A stretch of DNA of 9,043 nucleotides from Marinospirillum sp. (GCF_014859565.1 NZ_JACUUA010000133.1:1-9043); one strand, 5' to 3'; counted from the first letter of the stretch, positions 1-6,438 are shown. Translations and numbers: made by a program. Notes: generated by a model from the letters alone, not told the origin.

Positions 1-596
1 GTGCCTTTACCCATGGACTGAAAAGCCAGTTCCATTTGCAATTCAGGCATGTTTTTCAGACCCAGCAGCAGACCGGAGTGGTAATGCACATGAATGCCGC
101 TGTCTTCAATGGTGTAGTCAACCCAGGATTTGTGATCAATATCAAATGATGCGTATCCCATCCCGAGCGCCAGAAAAACTTTCAGACTAACGCCCTTGCC
201 TTGATCAAAACCAACGACATCGTGCAGGTATCCCATACCTGCAAACATGGAGAAATAGGAGGATTCTTCCTTTTGATCCAGGCTGCTATCGAAGGAATAG
301 CGACGAGTGTCTTCACCGCTGAGATAACGCCCGCCAGCCATCAGGAAGACATTATCCTGATAGCCGCCAAACATGCCATCCATTGCTTCAAAAGTGGATG
401 CCATAGCCTTGGCATCCACACCAATACCTGAGCCATCCACAAATGGAGTTAGCTGCTTACCCAGAATCAGGTAACCCGCAGCACGATTGATCATCTGCTC
501 GTTTTCTGTTTGATCACCTGCGGTCTCTGCCAGTAACTGCCCTGCTGACAAAGTAGCGGCCAAAGCTGTAGCCAGAAGTGTCATTTGCTTTTTCAT
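1..596 (-). CDS. Exported, probably outer-membrane protein (3' end outside the window)
   Basis: I read an open frame of 198 codons from an ATG at 596 leftward off the window edge. A purine-rich Shine-Dalgarno (AAGGGAA) lies just upstream. The N-terminus is a classical Sec signal peptide: MKKQ, then a hydrophobic Ala/Leu core, with probable cleavage after Ala23 (QLLA/ET). The mature part has glycine-rich stretches and alternating hydrophobic and polar segments with aromatic residues (for example AGMGYLHDVVGF and VFLALGMGYASFDI), as in outer-membrane beta-barrels. I see no conserved family motif, so beta-barrel is an inference from composition and the signal peptide. The gene starts 28 nt after the small upstream gene at 625-867 and is probably co-transcribed with it. 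The C-terminus, where a terminal aromatic residue would support a barrel, is not in the window. Confidence 0.8.
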   Translation of the reverse strand, partial: MKKQMTLLATALAATLSAGQLLAETAGDQTENEQMINRAAGYLILGKQLTPFVDGSGIGVDAKAMASTFEAMDGMFGGYQDNVFLMAGGRYLSGEDTRRYSFDSSLDQKEESSYFSMFAGMGYLHDVVGFDQGKGVSLKVFLALGMGYASFDIDHKSWVDYTIEDSGIHVHYHSGLLLGLKNMPELQMELAFQSMGKG

Positions 597-624
597 TGCT
601 ATTTCCCTTTTGTGATTAAAACCC

Positions 625-867
625 TTAATGCAGGCGCACCCACTGTGTCGCTTTACCTTGATTCTGGTCAGCTTGCGCTTGATACACCCTCTCATCTTTG
701 CTGATGGCATAAGCCCCAGAGCTGAAGTGCTCTGGATTTTCCAAATGCAAAATCCACCCCTCTACCTGCCCGTCAATCAACAGCACATAACCGTCAGGGA
801 TAGAGTCTTCTGGTATGTGCTCACGAAACTCTGCCGCTTTTTTGATGAGCTCTGAATATTTCGACAT
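625..867 (-). CDS. Small conserved-looking protein of unknown function, 80 aa
   Basis: This is an 80-codon ORF with a good Shine-Dalgarno (GGGAGG, about 7 nt before the ATG). It starts MSKYSELIKKAAEF and has no signal peptide or membrane segment, so the product should be cytoplasmic. An amphipathic helix at residues 5-20 is followed by a short sheet-like part (GYVLLIDGQVEGWILHLE, residues 26-43) and a polar C-terminus. I do not recognise the family. It lies 28 nt upstream of the exported-protein gene on the same strand and is probably the first gene of that two-gene unit. The plus-strand ORF overlapping it is a shadow without a ribosome-binding site. Confidence 0.72.
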   Translation of the reverse strand: MSKYSELIKKAAEFREHIPEDSIPDGYVLLIDGQVEGWILHLENPEHFSSGAYAISKDERVYQAQADQNQGKATQWVRLH

Positions 868-968
868 TCGCAGCCTCCCTCTCTCTACTCCCTTGTTTTT
901 TCATTACTCGAAGAATGCACTTATCGAGAAATGAAATTCATAAGGAGATATTAACCCCGTTTCCAAAA

Positions 969-1015
969 CACCTGCAACCCCTGCCAAGATCAGTAAAAGG
1001 CGGGGGTTGCAGGTG
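969..1015 (-). terminator. Strong hairpin, probable intrinsic terminator of the 1086-2024 phosphoesterase gene
   Basis: Two 17-nt arms (969-985 and 999-1015) pair completely apart from one G-U wobble around a 13-nt loop. The stem is GC-rich (CACCTGCAACCCC pairing with GGGGTTGCAGGTG). Read on the minus strand, it lies 70 nt after the phosphoesterase stop codon and is followed by TTTTGGAA. The U tract is short, so termination may be partial. It separates the phosphoesterase from the downstream minus-strand pair. There is no T-run on the plus side. Confidence 0.62.
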
Positions 1016-1085
1016 CGGTAAGTTGCGGAGGGGATAGTTTCAAGAGGATAGCAACAAGCGTGATCTTATCCGTGTGTCAAAACGA

Positions 1086-2024
1086 TCACTGGTGTGCAAC
1101 AAAACCGGAACGGTTCAGGCACATCTCACCTGAAAAACGATAAGCCACCAGGCGCCCGGCTTTGGCAATGCTGTAATCAAGACAAGCCAGCCAGTCTGTC
1201 AAAGGAGATGGTTCGCCATCCAGCCAGTAATGGCCGATAAATGTAGGTTTACGGATGGAGCCATAGGCTTCCAAGCTATCACCCACCGGTGTTTTTGGTA
1301 GCTGACTGGCAAATTTTTCAGGCATCATAACAACGCGATCCAGCGTGGTTTCGTGGCTCTCGCGCCCGCCCTTCCACCACTGAATACGGGTTGTGCGGCG
1401 ATGTGTGCCGTCCTTATCTTGAAAGCTGTAACCTGCAGGTAGATCGACTTCTACGCCCTTCAGCAGGGTTTCAATAGACCGATACGCCGCAGTGTTCTTC
1501 TGAAAAAATCCGTGCAGGTATTCTGGCTGCAGCTGCAGGTGGGGAGTCAGCAGCGGCATAATTTGGTTCATTGAAGTTTCACACCAGCAGGCATGTACCA
1601 GTTGCAGGTGAGGCTTCTTAATCCAGATTGGCAAAGTCATGAACCAGTCAATCCAGCTGTGATGCAGCTGGGTGCCCTCTCCAACCTGATCTAAAAAGGC
1701 TTGGTGCTGCACCCGATTTTTATGGCTACGGGGGCGCAGTGGCTGCCCATCGCTACCCTCATGGAACCAGCCAATGGCATTCAGCTCATGATTCCCCATC
1801 ACTGACTCAGCTTGTCCGGCTTCCATCATGTCTCGAACGATGCTCAACACTTCCATCTGTGCAGGGCCTCGGTCAATAAAGTCTCCGAGGAACAGGGTTT
1901 TACGTTCTGGGTGTTGATAGGCTCCATTGCTCTTGCTGTAACCTAAACGCTCCAGTAATTGATGCAGCGCATCAGCATGACCATGGATGTCGCCAATCAC
2001 ATCAAATAATGACTCAGTCTGCAT
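1086..2024 (-). CDS. Calcineurin-like metallophosphoesterase (PPP/PrpE-like), 312 aa
   Basis: The protein carries the full dinuclear-metal phosphoesterase signature. It has GDIHGH with D12 and H14, GDFIDRGP with D48, D51 and R52, GNHE with N78 and H79, a metal-binding histidine in LVHACW (H144), and a late IGHYW (H265). Family members hydrolyse phosphomonoesters, dinucleoside polyphosphates or phosphoproteins. The substrate here cannot be deduced. I prefer the ATG at 2024: a GGAGG lies 11 nt upstream (2036-2040 in plus coordinates), and MQTESLFDVIGDIHG places the first motif where the family usually has it. The frame stays open to an ATG at 2075 and a TTG at 2084, which would add 17 or 20 residues without a good ribosome site. 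No signal peptide is visible, so it is cytoplasmic. It is transcribed away from the plus-strand cluster and followed by a hairpin terminator. Confidence 0.86.
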   Translation of the reverse strand: MQTESLFDVIGDIHGHADALHQLLERLGYSKSNGAYQHPERKTLFLGDFIDRGPAQMEVLSIVRDMMEAGQAESVMGNHELNAIGWFHEGSDGQPLRPRSHKNRVQHQAFLDQVGEGTQLHHSWIDWFMTLPIWIKKPHLQLVHACWCETSMNQIMPLLTPHLQLQPEYLHGFFQKNTAAYRSIETLLKGVEVDLPAGYSFQDKDGTHRRTTRIQWWKGGRESHETTLDRVVMMPEKFASQLPKTPVGDSLEAYGSIRKPTFIGHYWLDGEPSPLTDWLACLDYSIAKAGRLVAYRFSGEMCLNRSGFVAHQ

Positions 2025-2035
2025 TTTTCTTAGCG

Positions 2036-2040
2036 CCTCC
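2036..2040 (-). promoter_or_regulatory. Shine-Dalgarno that decides the start of the minus-strand phosphoesterase
   Basis: On the minus strand this reads GGAGG, 11 nt before the ATG at 2024. The spacing is slightly long but the match is perfect. The upstream candidates (ATG at 2075, TTG at 2084) have only a weak ACAGG at a poor distance. Confidence 0.5.
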
Positions 2041-2074
2041 AAATGCGCAGCCCCTCTGATCAACGATGAGAACA

Positions 2075-2104
2075 TTAGGATCAAACCTGTAATATCGCTA
2101 TAAT
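2075..2104 (+). promoter_or_regulatory. Putative sigma70 promoter for the 2156 gene
   Basis: A perfect TATAAT lies at 2099-2104, about 50 nt upstream of the start codon at 2156. The -35 is poor (TTAGGA at 2075-2080, 18-nt spacing), so activity may depend on an activator or be weak. It lies in the 131-bp divergent region. Confidence 0.4.
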
Positions 2105-2128
2105 CGAGGCAAGAAGTAATTTCATCAA
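2100..2128 (-). promoter_or_regulatory. Putative promoter for the minus-strand phosphoesterase
   Basis: On the minus strand, TTGATG (2123-2128) is followed after 17 nt by GATTAT (2100-2105), a 4 of 6 match to the -10 consensus. It overlaps the opposing TATAAT, so the two divergent promoters could compete. The matches are modest and this is a weak prediction. Confidence 0.25.
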
Positions 2129-2143
2129 GCCATCAAGATGACT

Positions 2144-2147
2144 GGAG
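2144..2147 (+). promoter_or_regulatory. Shine-Dalgarno selecting the ATG at 2156
   Basis: GGAG lies 8 nt before the ATG at 2156. The in-frame ATG at 2138 lies upstream of this site and has no ribosome-binding sequence of its own, so the shorter 144-residue product is favoured. Confidence 0.5.
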
Positions 2148-2155
2148 TAACTCTC

Positions 2156-2590
2156 ATGGGTCGTGTAGAGAACCTGAAGCCAACCAAGGCAGCCATTAAG
2201 TTGCCTACGATTCAGCAAGCCATGGCTTGGAGAGAGCTGCAATTAAAAGATGGAAAGCAGGACTCGTGTTCAGTGTACATCGTGATTTTTGAGTCTCCAA
2301 AATCAGATGCCGAGACCGATGAAGACACCGCAAAGAAAAACTACAAATACAACAAATCGCTGGTTGCGATTAAATCTGGCGAACTCATTATTCCAACCCG
2401 CAGCGTTAGAGAAAACAAGGCGCAGATTTCAAGTTCCATCAGTGCCTCCATCAGCCGAATTGCCCGATCTGCACCCGATGTACAGGACATTCGGCTGCTG
2501 CGCGTAGCGCATGACTGGAAAATACCCGGCCCTTCTGACTTTCCCGAAGTGCTGCTGCAAGCCATTGAACATGCCGTAGATCAGCTTTAA
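2156..2590 (+). CDS. Protein of unknown function, 144 aa
   Basis: This is a soluble, polar protein beginning MGRVENLKPTKAAIKLPT, with no signal peptide or membrane helix. It has an N-terminal alpha/beta-like part with a strand (SCSVYIVIFES, about residues 37-47). A charged Asp/Glu/Lys/Asn-rich linker follows (about 48-65), then a serine-rich helix (SSSISASISRIARS) and a C-terminal segment ending in a helix (EVLLQAIEHAVDQL). I do not recognise a domain. The start at 2156 rests on GGAG 8 nt upstream; an ATG at 2138 would add six residues. It is transcribed divergently from the 1086-2024 phosphoesterase. A 165-bp gap separates it from the plus-strand phosphoesterase at 2756, so it may be its own transcription unit. 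Confidence 0.75.
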   Translation: MGRVENLKPTKAAIKLPTIQQAMAWRELQLKDGKQDSCSVYIVIFESPKSDAETDEDTAKKNYKYNKSLVAIKSGELIIPTRSVRENKAQISSSISASISRIARSAPDVQDIRLLRVAHDWKIPGPSDFPEVLLQAIEHAVDQL

Positions 2591-2615
2591 CCAGAGATTA
2601 TTCGTTTCTCTAGGG

Positions 2616-2645
2616 TTGCAGGTCAACAAAGGTGCAATATATATT
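2616..2645 (+). promoter_or_regulatory. Possible promoter for the 2756-8853 gene series
   Basis: TTGCAG (2616-2621) and TATATT (2640-2645, 5 of 6 to consensus) are spaced by 18 nt in the 165-bp gap before the gene series. This would give a leader of about 100 nt. The -35 matches only 3 of 6, and I could not separate it from other AT-rich matches, so this is tentative. Confidence 0.25.
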
Positions 2646-2755
2646 GGCTCTGGAGTCATAATCAATACCACCCTTCTCCTATTCGGACATTGCTTGTAAC
2701 TCCCCCCGTTCGATCAAACTCTTGTATTAGATCAACACTGGTCAGGGAGCCACTC

Positions 2756-3358
2756 ATGGCAATTGCAAAAATTTATATCATCAGCGACACGCACTTTGGT
2801 CACAAAAACATTCTGCGCTACCGCACTCACGAGCGCTTTCCGGAGTTTGTCGGGGCTGAAATGACACCCCAGGAACACGACCAGAAGCTTGAAGAACGTA
2901 TTCTTGAAACGGTGAATCGGAAAGACACGCTGTGGATGCTGGGTGATTCGTTTTTCAGCATGGACAGCCTGGATGTACTGCGCCGGATTCGCGCGCGTGT
3001 GGCGCGTCTGAATCTGGTGCTGGGTAACCACTGCTTCCAGAACTGCCCTGCCGGTGAGGGACTGGCAACGGTCTTTCGTGAAAACCTGGCTGACCGGATT
3101 GAAGGCATGGTGAAGCTGAAAATCAGCGGCGGTGGCAAGTTTGCCGCTGCCTGGCTGACGCACACCCCAATGCACCCGACTGAGATTTTCAAGGGCAACG
3201 TCAACATCCACGGCCATACACACGCCAAGGTAATTGATGACCCGCTGTATTTTAATGCGAACTGCGAAAATCTGGATTTCCGGCCGGTGGAGTTGTCCCG
3301 TATCAGTCAGGGCTACCGGGGTGAACTGATCAAGCGTGGCTGGGTGCGAAAGGAATAA
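2756..3358 (+). CDS. Small metallophosphoesterase of the DTHFGH type, 200 aa
   Basis: This is a compact calcineurin-like phosphoesterase. It has ISDTHFGHKNI with D11 and H13, LGDSFF with D64, LGNH with N91 and H92, H136 in LTHTPMHP, and HGHTH with H154 and H156. The C-terminal sequence NANCENLDFRPVELSRI resembles the usual end of this subfamily, which occurs in bacteria and phages; its substrates are mostly unassigned. One oddity is that the usual GNHD/E motif here reads GNHC. I chose the ATG at 2756 because AGGGAG lies 6 nt upstream and the first metal motif follows at once. The frame extends back to 2690 without a ribosome site. It is the first gene of the dense plus-strand series, with only 6 nt to the nucleotidyltransferase gene. 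Confidence 0.88.
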   Translation: MAIAKIYIISDTHFGHKNILRYRTHERFPEFVGAEMTPQEHDQKLEERILETVNRKDTLWMLGDSFFSMDSLDVLRRIRARVARLNLVLGNHCFQNCPAGEGLATVFRENLADRIEGMVKLKISGGGKFAAAWLTHTPMHPTEIFKGNVNIHGHTHAKVIDDPLYFNANCENLDFRPVELSRISQGYRGELIKRGWVRKE

Positions 3359-3364
3359 GGGAAG

Positions 3365-3763
3365 ATGTTAACCAAATCGATCGGTCAGAACATGCTGGAT
3401 GATACGACGATAAAGGTCTTAAACCATTTCAAGGCACGGATTTTAAATCGGTACGGTGAGGCTGAGTTTATCCTTTTTGGAAGCCGCGCCCGTGGGGATC
3501 ACCGCCCTGACAGCGATGCGGATGTTGCCGTTATTCTGGCTGGCGAACCTTTACCGCCCTACAAGACCAAGATGGACATGGCAAAAATAGCTTTTGATGT
3601 GTTGCTGGATGATGAGCTGCTGATCTCCCCGCTGCCGTTATGGCGGCAAGAATGGGAAAACCCAGATCAGTACAACAATCCGTTAATGCTGCTTGTATTG
3701 GCCAATGGTGCTGAGGATGTCCGTCACAAAAGAAAGCGCAAAACAAAGACCTCCGGCGCATGA
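3365..3763 (+). CDS. MNT-type nucleotidyltransferase, 132 aa
   Basis: This is a minimal nucleotidyltransferase of the DNA polymerase beta superfamily. It carries FGSRARGDHRPDSDADVAV, with the GS motif at 39-40 and catalytic D51 and D53. D78 in AFDVLLDDELL is a likely third carboxylate. Proteins of this size often act as antitoxins that transfer AMP from ATP to a HEPN toxin, but no HEPN-like ORF is adjacent here. The start at 3365 follows the previous stop by 6 nt, with AAGGGAAG directly upstream. The basic C-terminal tail (HKRKRKTKT) overlaps the start of the next gene by 47 bp in another frame. This suggests translational coupling to the XRE regulator rather than to a HEPN partner. Confidence 0.87.
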   Translation: MLTKSIGQNMLDDTTIKVLNHFKARILNRYGEAEFILFGSRARGDHRPDSDADVAVILAGEPLPPYKTKMDMAKIAFDVLLDDELLISPLPLWRQEWENPDQYNNPLMLLVLANGAEDVRHKRKRKTKTSGA

Positions 3764-4076
3764 CCGCCATGCCCAGGAAGCCGCCACTTTGCTGGGGTCA
3801 CTGATTCGCCTGGGTCGTAAAAAAAAGAAATGGAGCCAATCCAATCTGGCCGAGCGCATGAACATCTCCAGAGCGACGCTGCAAAAGCTGGAAAAAGGGG
3901 ATATGCGCTGTGCACTGGGGCTTTATTTTGAAGCGGCATCGCTGGTGCAACTCAAGTTTTTTGTGTCTGACCGCATTCCCATTTCGTTGCAACTCGATTA
4001 TGCAAAAGAGATCTCCGCCCTGCTGCCTCAGCGAGTGTGCAAAAAGGCTAACGGGGTTCTGGATGATGACTTTTAA
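3717..4076 (+). CDS. XRE/HipB-like DNA-binding protein, first paralog, 119 aa
   Basis: A helix-turn-helix lies at about residues 39-62 (WSQSNLAERMNIS, then RATLQKLEKGD), the usual XRE/HipB pattern with the LEKGD ending. The upstream AATLLGSLIRLGRKKKK forms a basic first helix. In HipBA systems such proteins repress the operon and bind the kinase. It is a close paralog of the next gene, both in protein and in stretches of DNA. Both end in LDDDF. The start is uncertain. The ATG at 3717 has GAGG only immediately before it and lies inside the nucleotidyltransferase gene. The alternatives at 3705 (ATG) and 3693 (TTG) have no better site. Coupling to translation of the upstream gene would explain the weak site. 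An A8 run at 3819-3826 codes for the lysines. Confidence 0.82.
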   Translation: MSVTKESAKQRPPAHDRHAQEAATLLGSLIRLGRKKKKWSQSNLAERMNISRATLQKLEKGDMRCALGLYFEAASLVQLKFFVSDRIPISLQLDYAKEISALLPQRVCKKANGVLDDDF

Positions 4077-4127
4077 TGGTCATAAAACGTCTTAATGCTT
4101 TTTCTATAGATCAATTGGAGGTGTTCG

Positions 4128-4472
4128 ATGCCCGAAAGGCTTCGTCTTTATGGTCGTGACACCAAGGATGCTGCCACTTTGCTGGGGTTACTGATTCAAA
4201 TTAATCGCAAGAAAAACCGCTGGAGCGAAGCCAATCTGGCCGAGCGCATGGGCATCTCCAGAACAACGCTGCGAAAGCTGGAGAAGGGTGATCTGCGTTG
4301 TTCGCTTGAGTTGTATTTTGTGGCAGCATCCCTGACTGGAATCAAGCTGTTTGAGCTTAACTGCATACCGGCTTTCTTGCGGGATTGCCACCCAAATATC
4401 AGGCCTGCGCTGTTACCTAGCTATGCTCGCTTTTGGGGCGATATAGATATGGATCTGGATGATGACTTTTGA
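4128..4472 (+). CDS. XRE/HipB-like DNA-binding protein, second paralog, 114 aa
   Basis: The layout matches the previous gene: an AATLLGLLIQINRKKNRW helix, then the helix-turn-helix at about 32-54 (LAERMGISRTTLRKLEKGD). A conserved LRCSLELYFVAAS segment follows, and the protein ends in DLDDDF. The ATG at 4128 has a perfect GGAGG 6 nt upstream, so it should be translated well and independently, unlike its paralog. It starts 51 nt after the first paralog and stops 15 nt before the phosphatase gene. It is the likelier cognate HipB-like antitoxin and repressor, by position and ribosome site; that assignment is inference. The pair arose by tandem duplication followed by divergence, mainly outside the helix-turn-helix. 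Confidence 0.88.
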   Translation: MPERLRLYGRDTKDAATLLGLLIQINRKKNRWSEANLAERMGISRTTLRKLEKGDLRCSLELYFVAASLTGIKLFELNCIPAFLRDCHPNIRPALLPSYARFWGDIDMDLDDDF

Positions 4473-4487
4473 ATACAGAGGTGGCAG

Positions 4488-5975
4488 ATGCATTTTTTAA
4501 AGCTTCCGGAAAACACCCAGGGCCGTGATTTTGTGGTGGGTGACCTGCACGGGCGCTTTGATGATTTGCAGGAAGCCATGCGGCTGAATCAGTTTGACCC
4601 CGGCAAGGACAGGATTATCAGTTGTGGTGATCTGATTGATCGGGGCAACGGCTCCCTGGAGCTGGGGGCGCTGCTGGATGAGCCTTGGTTCTTTTCCGTG
4701 CGTGGCAACCACGAACAAATGTTTTTGGATGGCTTTTCTGGCTTTATCGGCCTGCCGGAAGGTGAAAAACCCCGCACGGACAAGGCTCGTGAGTATATAC
4801 AGGGAGCCGGTGGCTACTGGGTTAGATCCGCCCCTGAAATTGAACTCTACCGCTTGCGGGATCGGTTGCAGCAACTGCCGCTGGTGATTGAGGTTTGTCA
4901 CCGCGGCCAGCGCTTTGCCATGGCTCATGCTGAACTACCCGGTGGCGGCAAGTTGAACCCGGTTGATTTTGATGTTGACTTAAACCGACTGGATCGGGAT
5001 CAGCATTTGATTACCTGGTCGATTGATCGGGCACGGGTGATTGCCAGAGACACCTTAAGCCACCGGGTGGATGGGGTGGATTACGCCATTTTTGGACATA
5101 CACCAGCCACCTACCTGACTGCCCAGGGGTATTTTTTCCGTTTTGATAACCGGGTTTATGTGGATGGCAGTTTTGTACCGGCTTCACGCCTGTTACTGGA
5201 TTTGAGCCAGGTAGATGCCCTACCCGTCTATCCCAAACCCCGGTTGGAGGCTCTGGCACAGGATCTGGATTTTGAGGCCAGCACGGTGTTTGCAGTTGAT
5301 CTGCCTTCAGGTGAAACAATCCAGGCAACACTGCAAACGGAATACACCTTGCCTGGTGATACACGGGTCAAGATGAAGGCGGACAGCATGGAGCCGCTGG
5401 TTTACCGTCAAAACCGGCCTGCCGATTTGCCCAGTATTGCTGATCTGCTGGATGCAGCCGCCCGAATCAAGCCCTGGAAAGCCACCGGTAAACTGCGGGT
5501 GATTTGTGATACCGGCTCGTTTCAGTTGCAGATGATGGATGCTGCATTCAAGGCGCACCATGAATCCATCATGCCCCAGTCCATCCGGACTTCGAATGTC
5601 AGGGTGTTGAGCCTGCCACGCCGGACGACGCCTTTTACAGCGCCATGGCGGCAACGGGCGGTGGCGGCTGGACTGGATGGCCGGAGGCTTCTTGCTATCA
5701 GTGATTACGTGAATTTTTCATACAGCAATGATCTCTGGTTAATCGAATTGCTGGCTCACCTTGCGCCCCTGGTGTTGTGTGGCAAACACTTGGTCATGGA
5801 TGAGCGCTTTTCAGACTGGCTGGAATCCTTGCAAGATCGGGGCATAGCATCTGGCTGGATGCCCCGTGTAGAGGGTGATTCAGTCCAGATTGAATCCGTT
5901 CCCCAGGGCTTAAAAAGTCATGCGGATGGTTTGTTGTTTTTCTTTTCAGAGTGCTACCACTCAGCAGGGAGCTAG
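4488..5975 (+). CDS. PrpA-like PPP-family phosphatase with a large extra C-terminal region, 495 aa
   Basis: Residues 1 to about 240 form a bacterial PPP-family phosphatase domain of the lambda/PrpA type. It has VVGDLHGRF (D19, H21), CGDLIDRG (D48, D51, R52), RGNHE (N74, H75), AMAHAELP (H147) and IFGHTPATYL (H204). All metal ligands are present, so it should be active. Enzymes of this type dephosphorylate proteins at Ser/Thr or small phosphoesters. The family usually ends near 220-250 residues; here about 250 more follow. The extra region contains RVICDTGSF (D341), SNDLWLIELLAHLAPLVL (D415) and LVMDERFSDWL (D438). This spacing recalls a PIN-like nuclease fold but is not diagnostic. GAGGTG lies about 5 nt before the start. 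The stop TAG at 5973 is 2 nt before the next ATG, so translation is probably coupled to the kinase-side gene. The 3' 886 bp belong to the tandem duplication. Confidence 0.88.
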   Translation: MHFLKLPENTQGRDFVVGDLHGRFDDLQEAMRLNQFDPGKDRIISCGDLIDRGNGSLELGALLDEPWFFSVRGNHEQMFLDGFSGFIGLPEGEKPRTDKAREYIQGAGGYWVRSAPEIELYRLRDRLQQLPLVIEVCHRGQRFAMAHAELPGGGKLNPVDFDVDLNRLDRDQHLITWSIDRARVIARDTLSHRVDGVDYAIFGHTPATYLTAQGYFFRFDNRVYVDGSFVPASRLLLDLSQVDALPVYPKPRLEALAQDLDFEASTVFAVDLPSGETIQATLQTEYTLPGDTRVKMKADSMEPLVYRQNRPADLPSIADLLDAAARIKPWKATGKLRVICDTGSFQLQMMDAAFKAHHESIMPQSIRTSNVRVLSLPRRTTPFTAPWRQRAVAAGLDGRRLLAISDYVNFSYSNDLWLIELLAHLAPLVLCGKHLVMDERFSDWLESLQDRGIASGWMPRVEGDSVQIESVPQGLKSHADGLLFFFSECYHSAGS

Positions 5976-6438
5976 TGATGTTGAAGCCAATGGATAAAGA
6001 GTTAACCGTTCAGATCCACCATCCTGACAGGGGTTGGATGAAATGCGCCACGCTGCACTTTGATGATCGCCTTGAGTTGGGTCCGATCGGTCCGGTCAGT
6101 ATCCGTTACCTGGATGATTATGCGATGGATGATCAGCACGTTGCAAAGCTTGGCACTTTGGGCTGGCCTGCGGCCTGGATGCAGGTGCCTTTGCAGCTGA
6201 ATGAGCGGGCGAGCTTCAAGTCCTGGCCGCTGTTTTTGATGGACATGCTGCCCCAGGGTGCCGCGTGGGATTTCTGTTCAACCAGTATTGGACTGAAAGG
6301 CCGCAGTGAGGCGAACTACCTTGCTTTAACTGGTCATCCAAAAGGCGTCAAGGCAGCGATTTTTCTTAAAAACATGGCCAAGGCTCCGATTGGCAATCTG
6401 CGGGTTCGTGAAAATCTTAATGGGCTTTCTGATTCTGA
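5090..6438 (+). repeat. Tandem direct duplication, copy 1 (1349 bp)
   Basis: The stretch matches 6439-7787 at a constant offset of 1349 bp, with no difference found where I compared the two copies. It runs from codon 201 of the phosphatase gene to codon 154 of the hipA-like frame. Because 1349 is not a multiple of three, frames shift between copies. The left edge is CAT|TTTT and the right edge CTGA|TTTT. No terminal inverted repeat or target duplication is visible. Confidence 0.95.

Noticed and set aside
201..431. 76-codon plus-strand ORF at the left end
   Set aside because: It is opposite the exported-protein gene, whose signal peptide and Shine-Dalgarno are convincing.
907..928. Operator-like inverted repeat CTCGA/TCGAG upstream of the 80-residue gene
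   Set aside because: The arms are 5 bp with a 12-nt spacer, a match expected often by chance; no second copy supports it.
2593..2611. Terminator after the 144-residue gene
   Set aside because: Only a 5-bp AGAGA/TCTCT stem with a 9-nt loop, and no T-run after it; too weak to call.
1004..2623. Shared GGGTTGCAGGT at 1005 and 2613 as a dispersed element
   Set aside because: It is an 11-bp match, one copy explained by the terminator stem and similar TTGCAGGTG strings occurring inside coding sequence; probably coincidence.
2732..3223. 163-codon minus-strand ORF opposite the DTHFGH phosphoesterase
   Set aside because: The plus-strand product has all catalytic motifs, whereas the minus product is a low-quality translation without a plausible start region.
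4497..4928. 143-codon minus-strand ORF inside the phosphatase gene
   Set aside because: It lies opposite the conserved metal motifs of a clear phosphatase, has no ribosome site and encodes no recognisable protein; it is a shadow.
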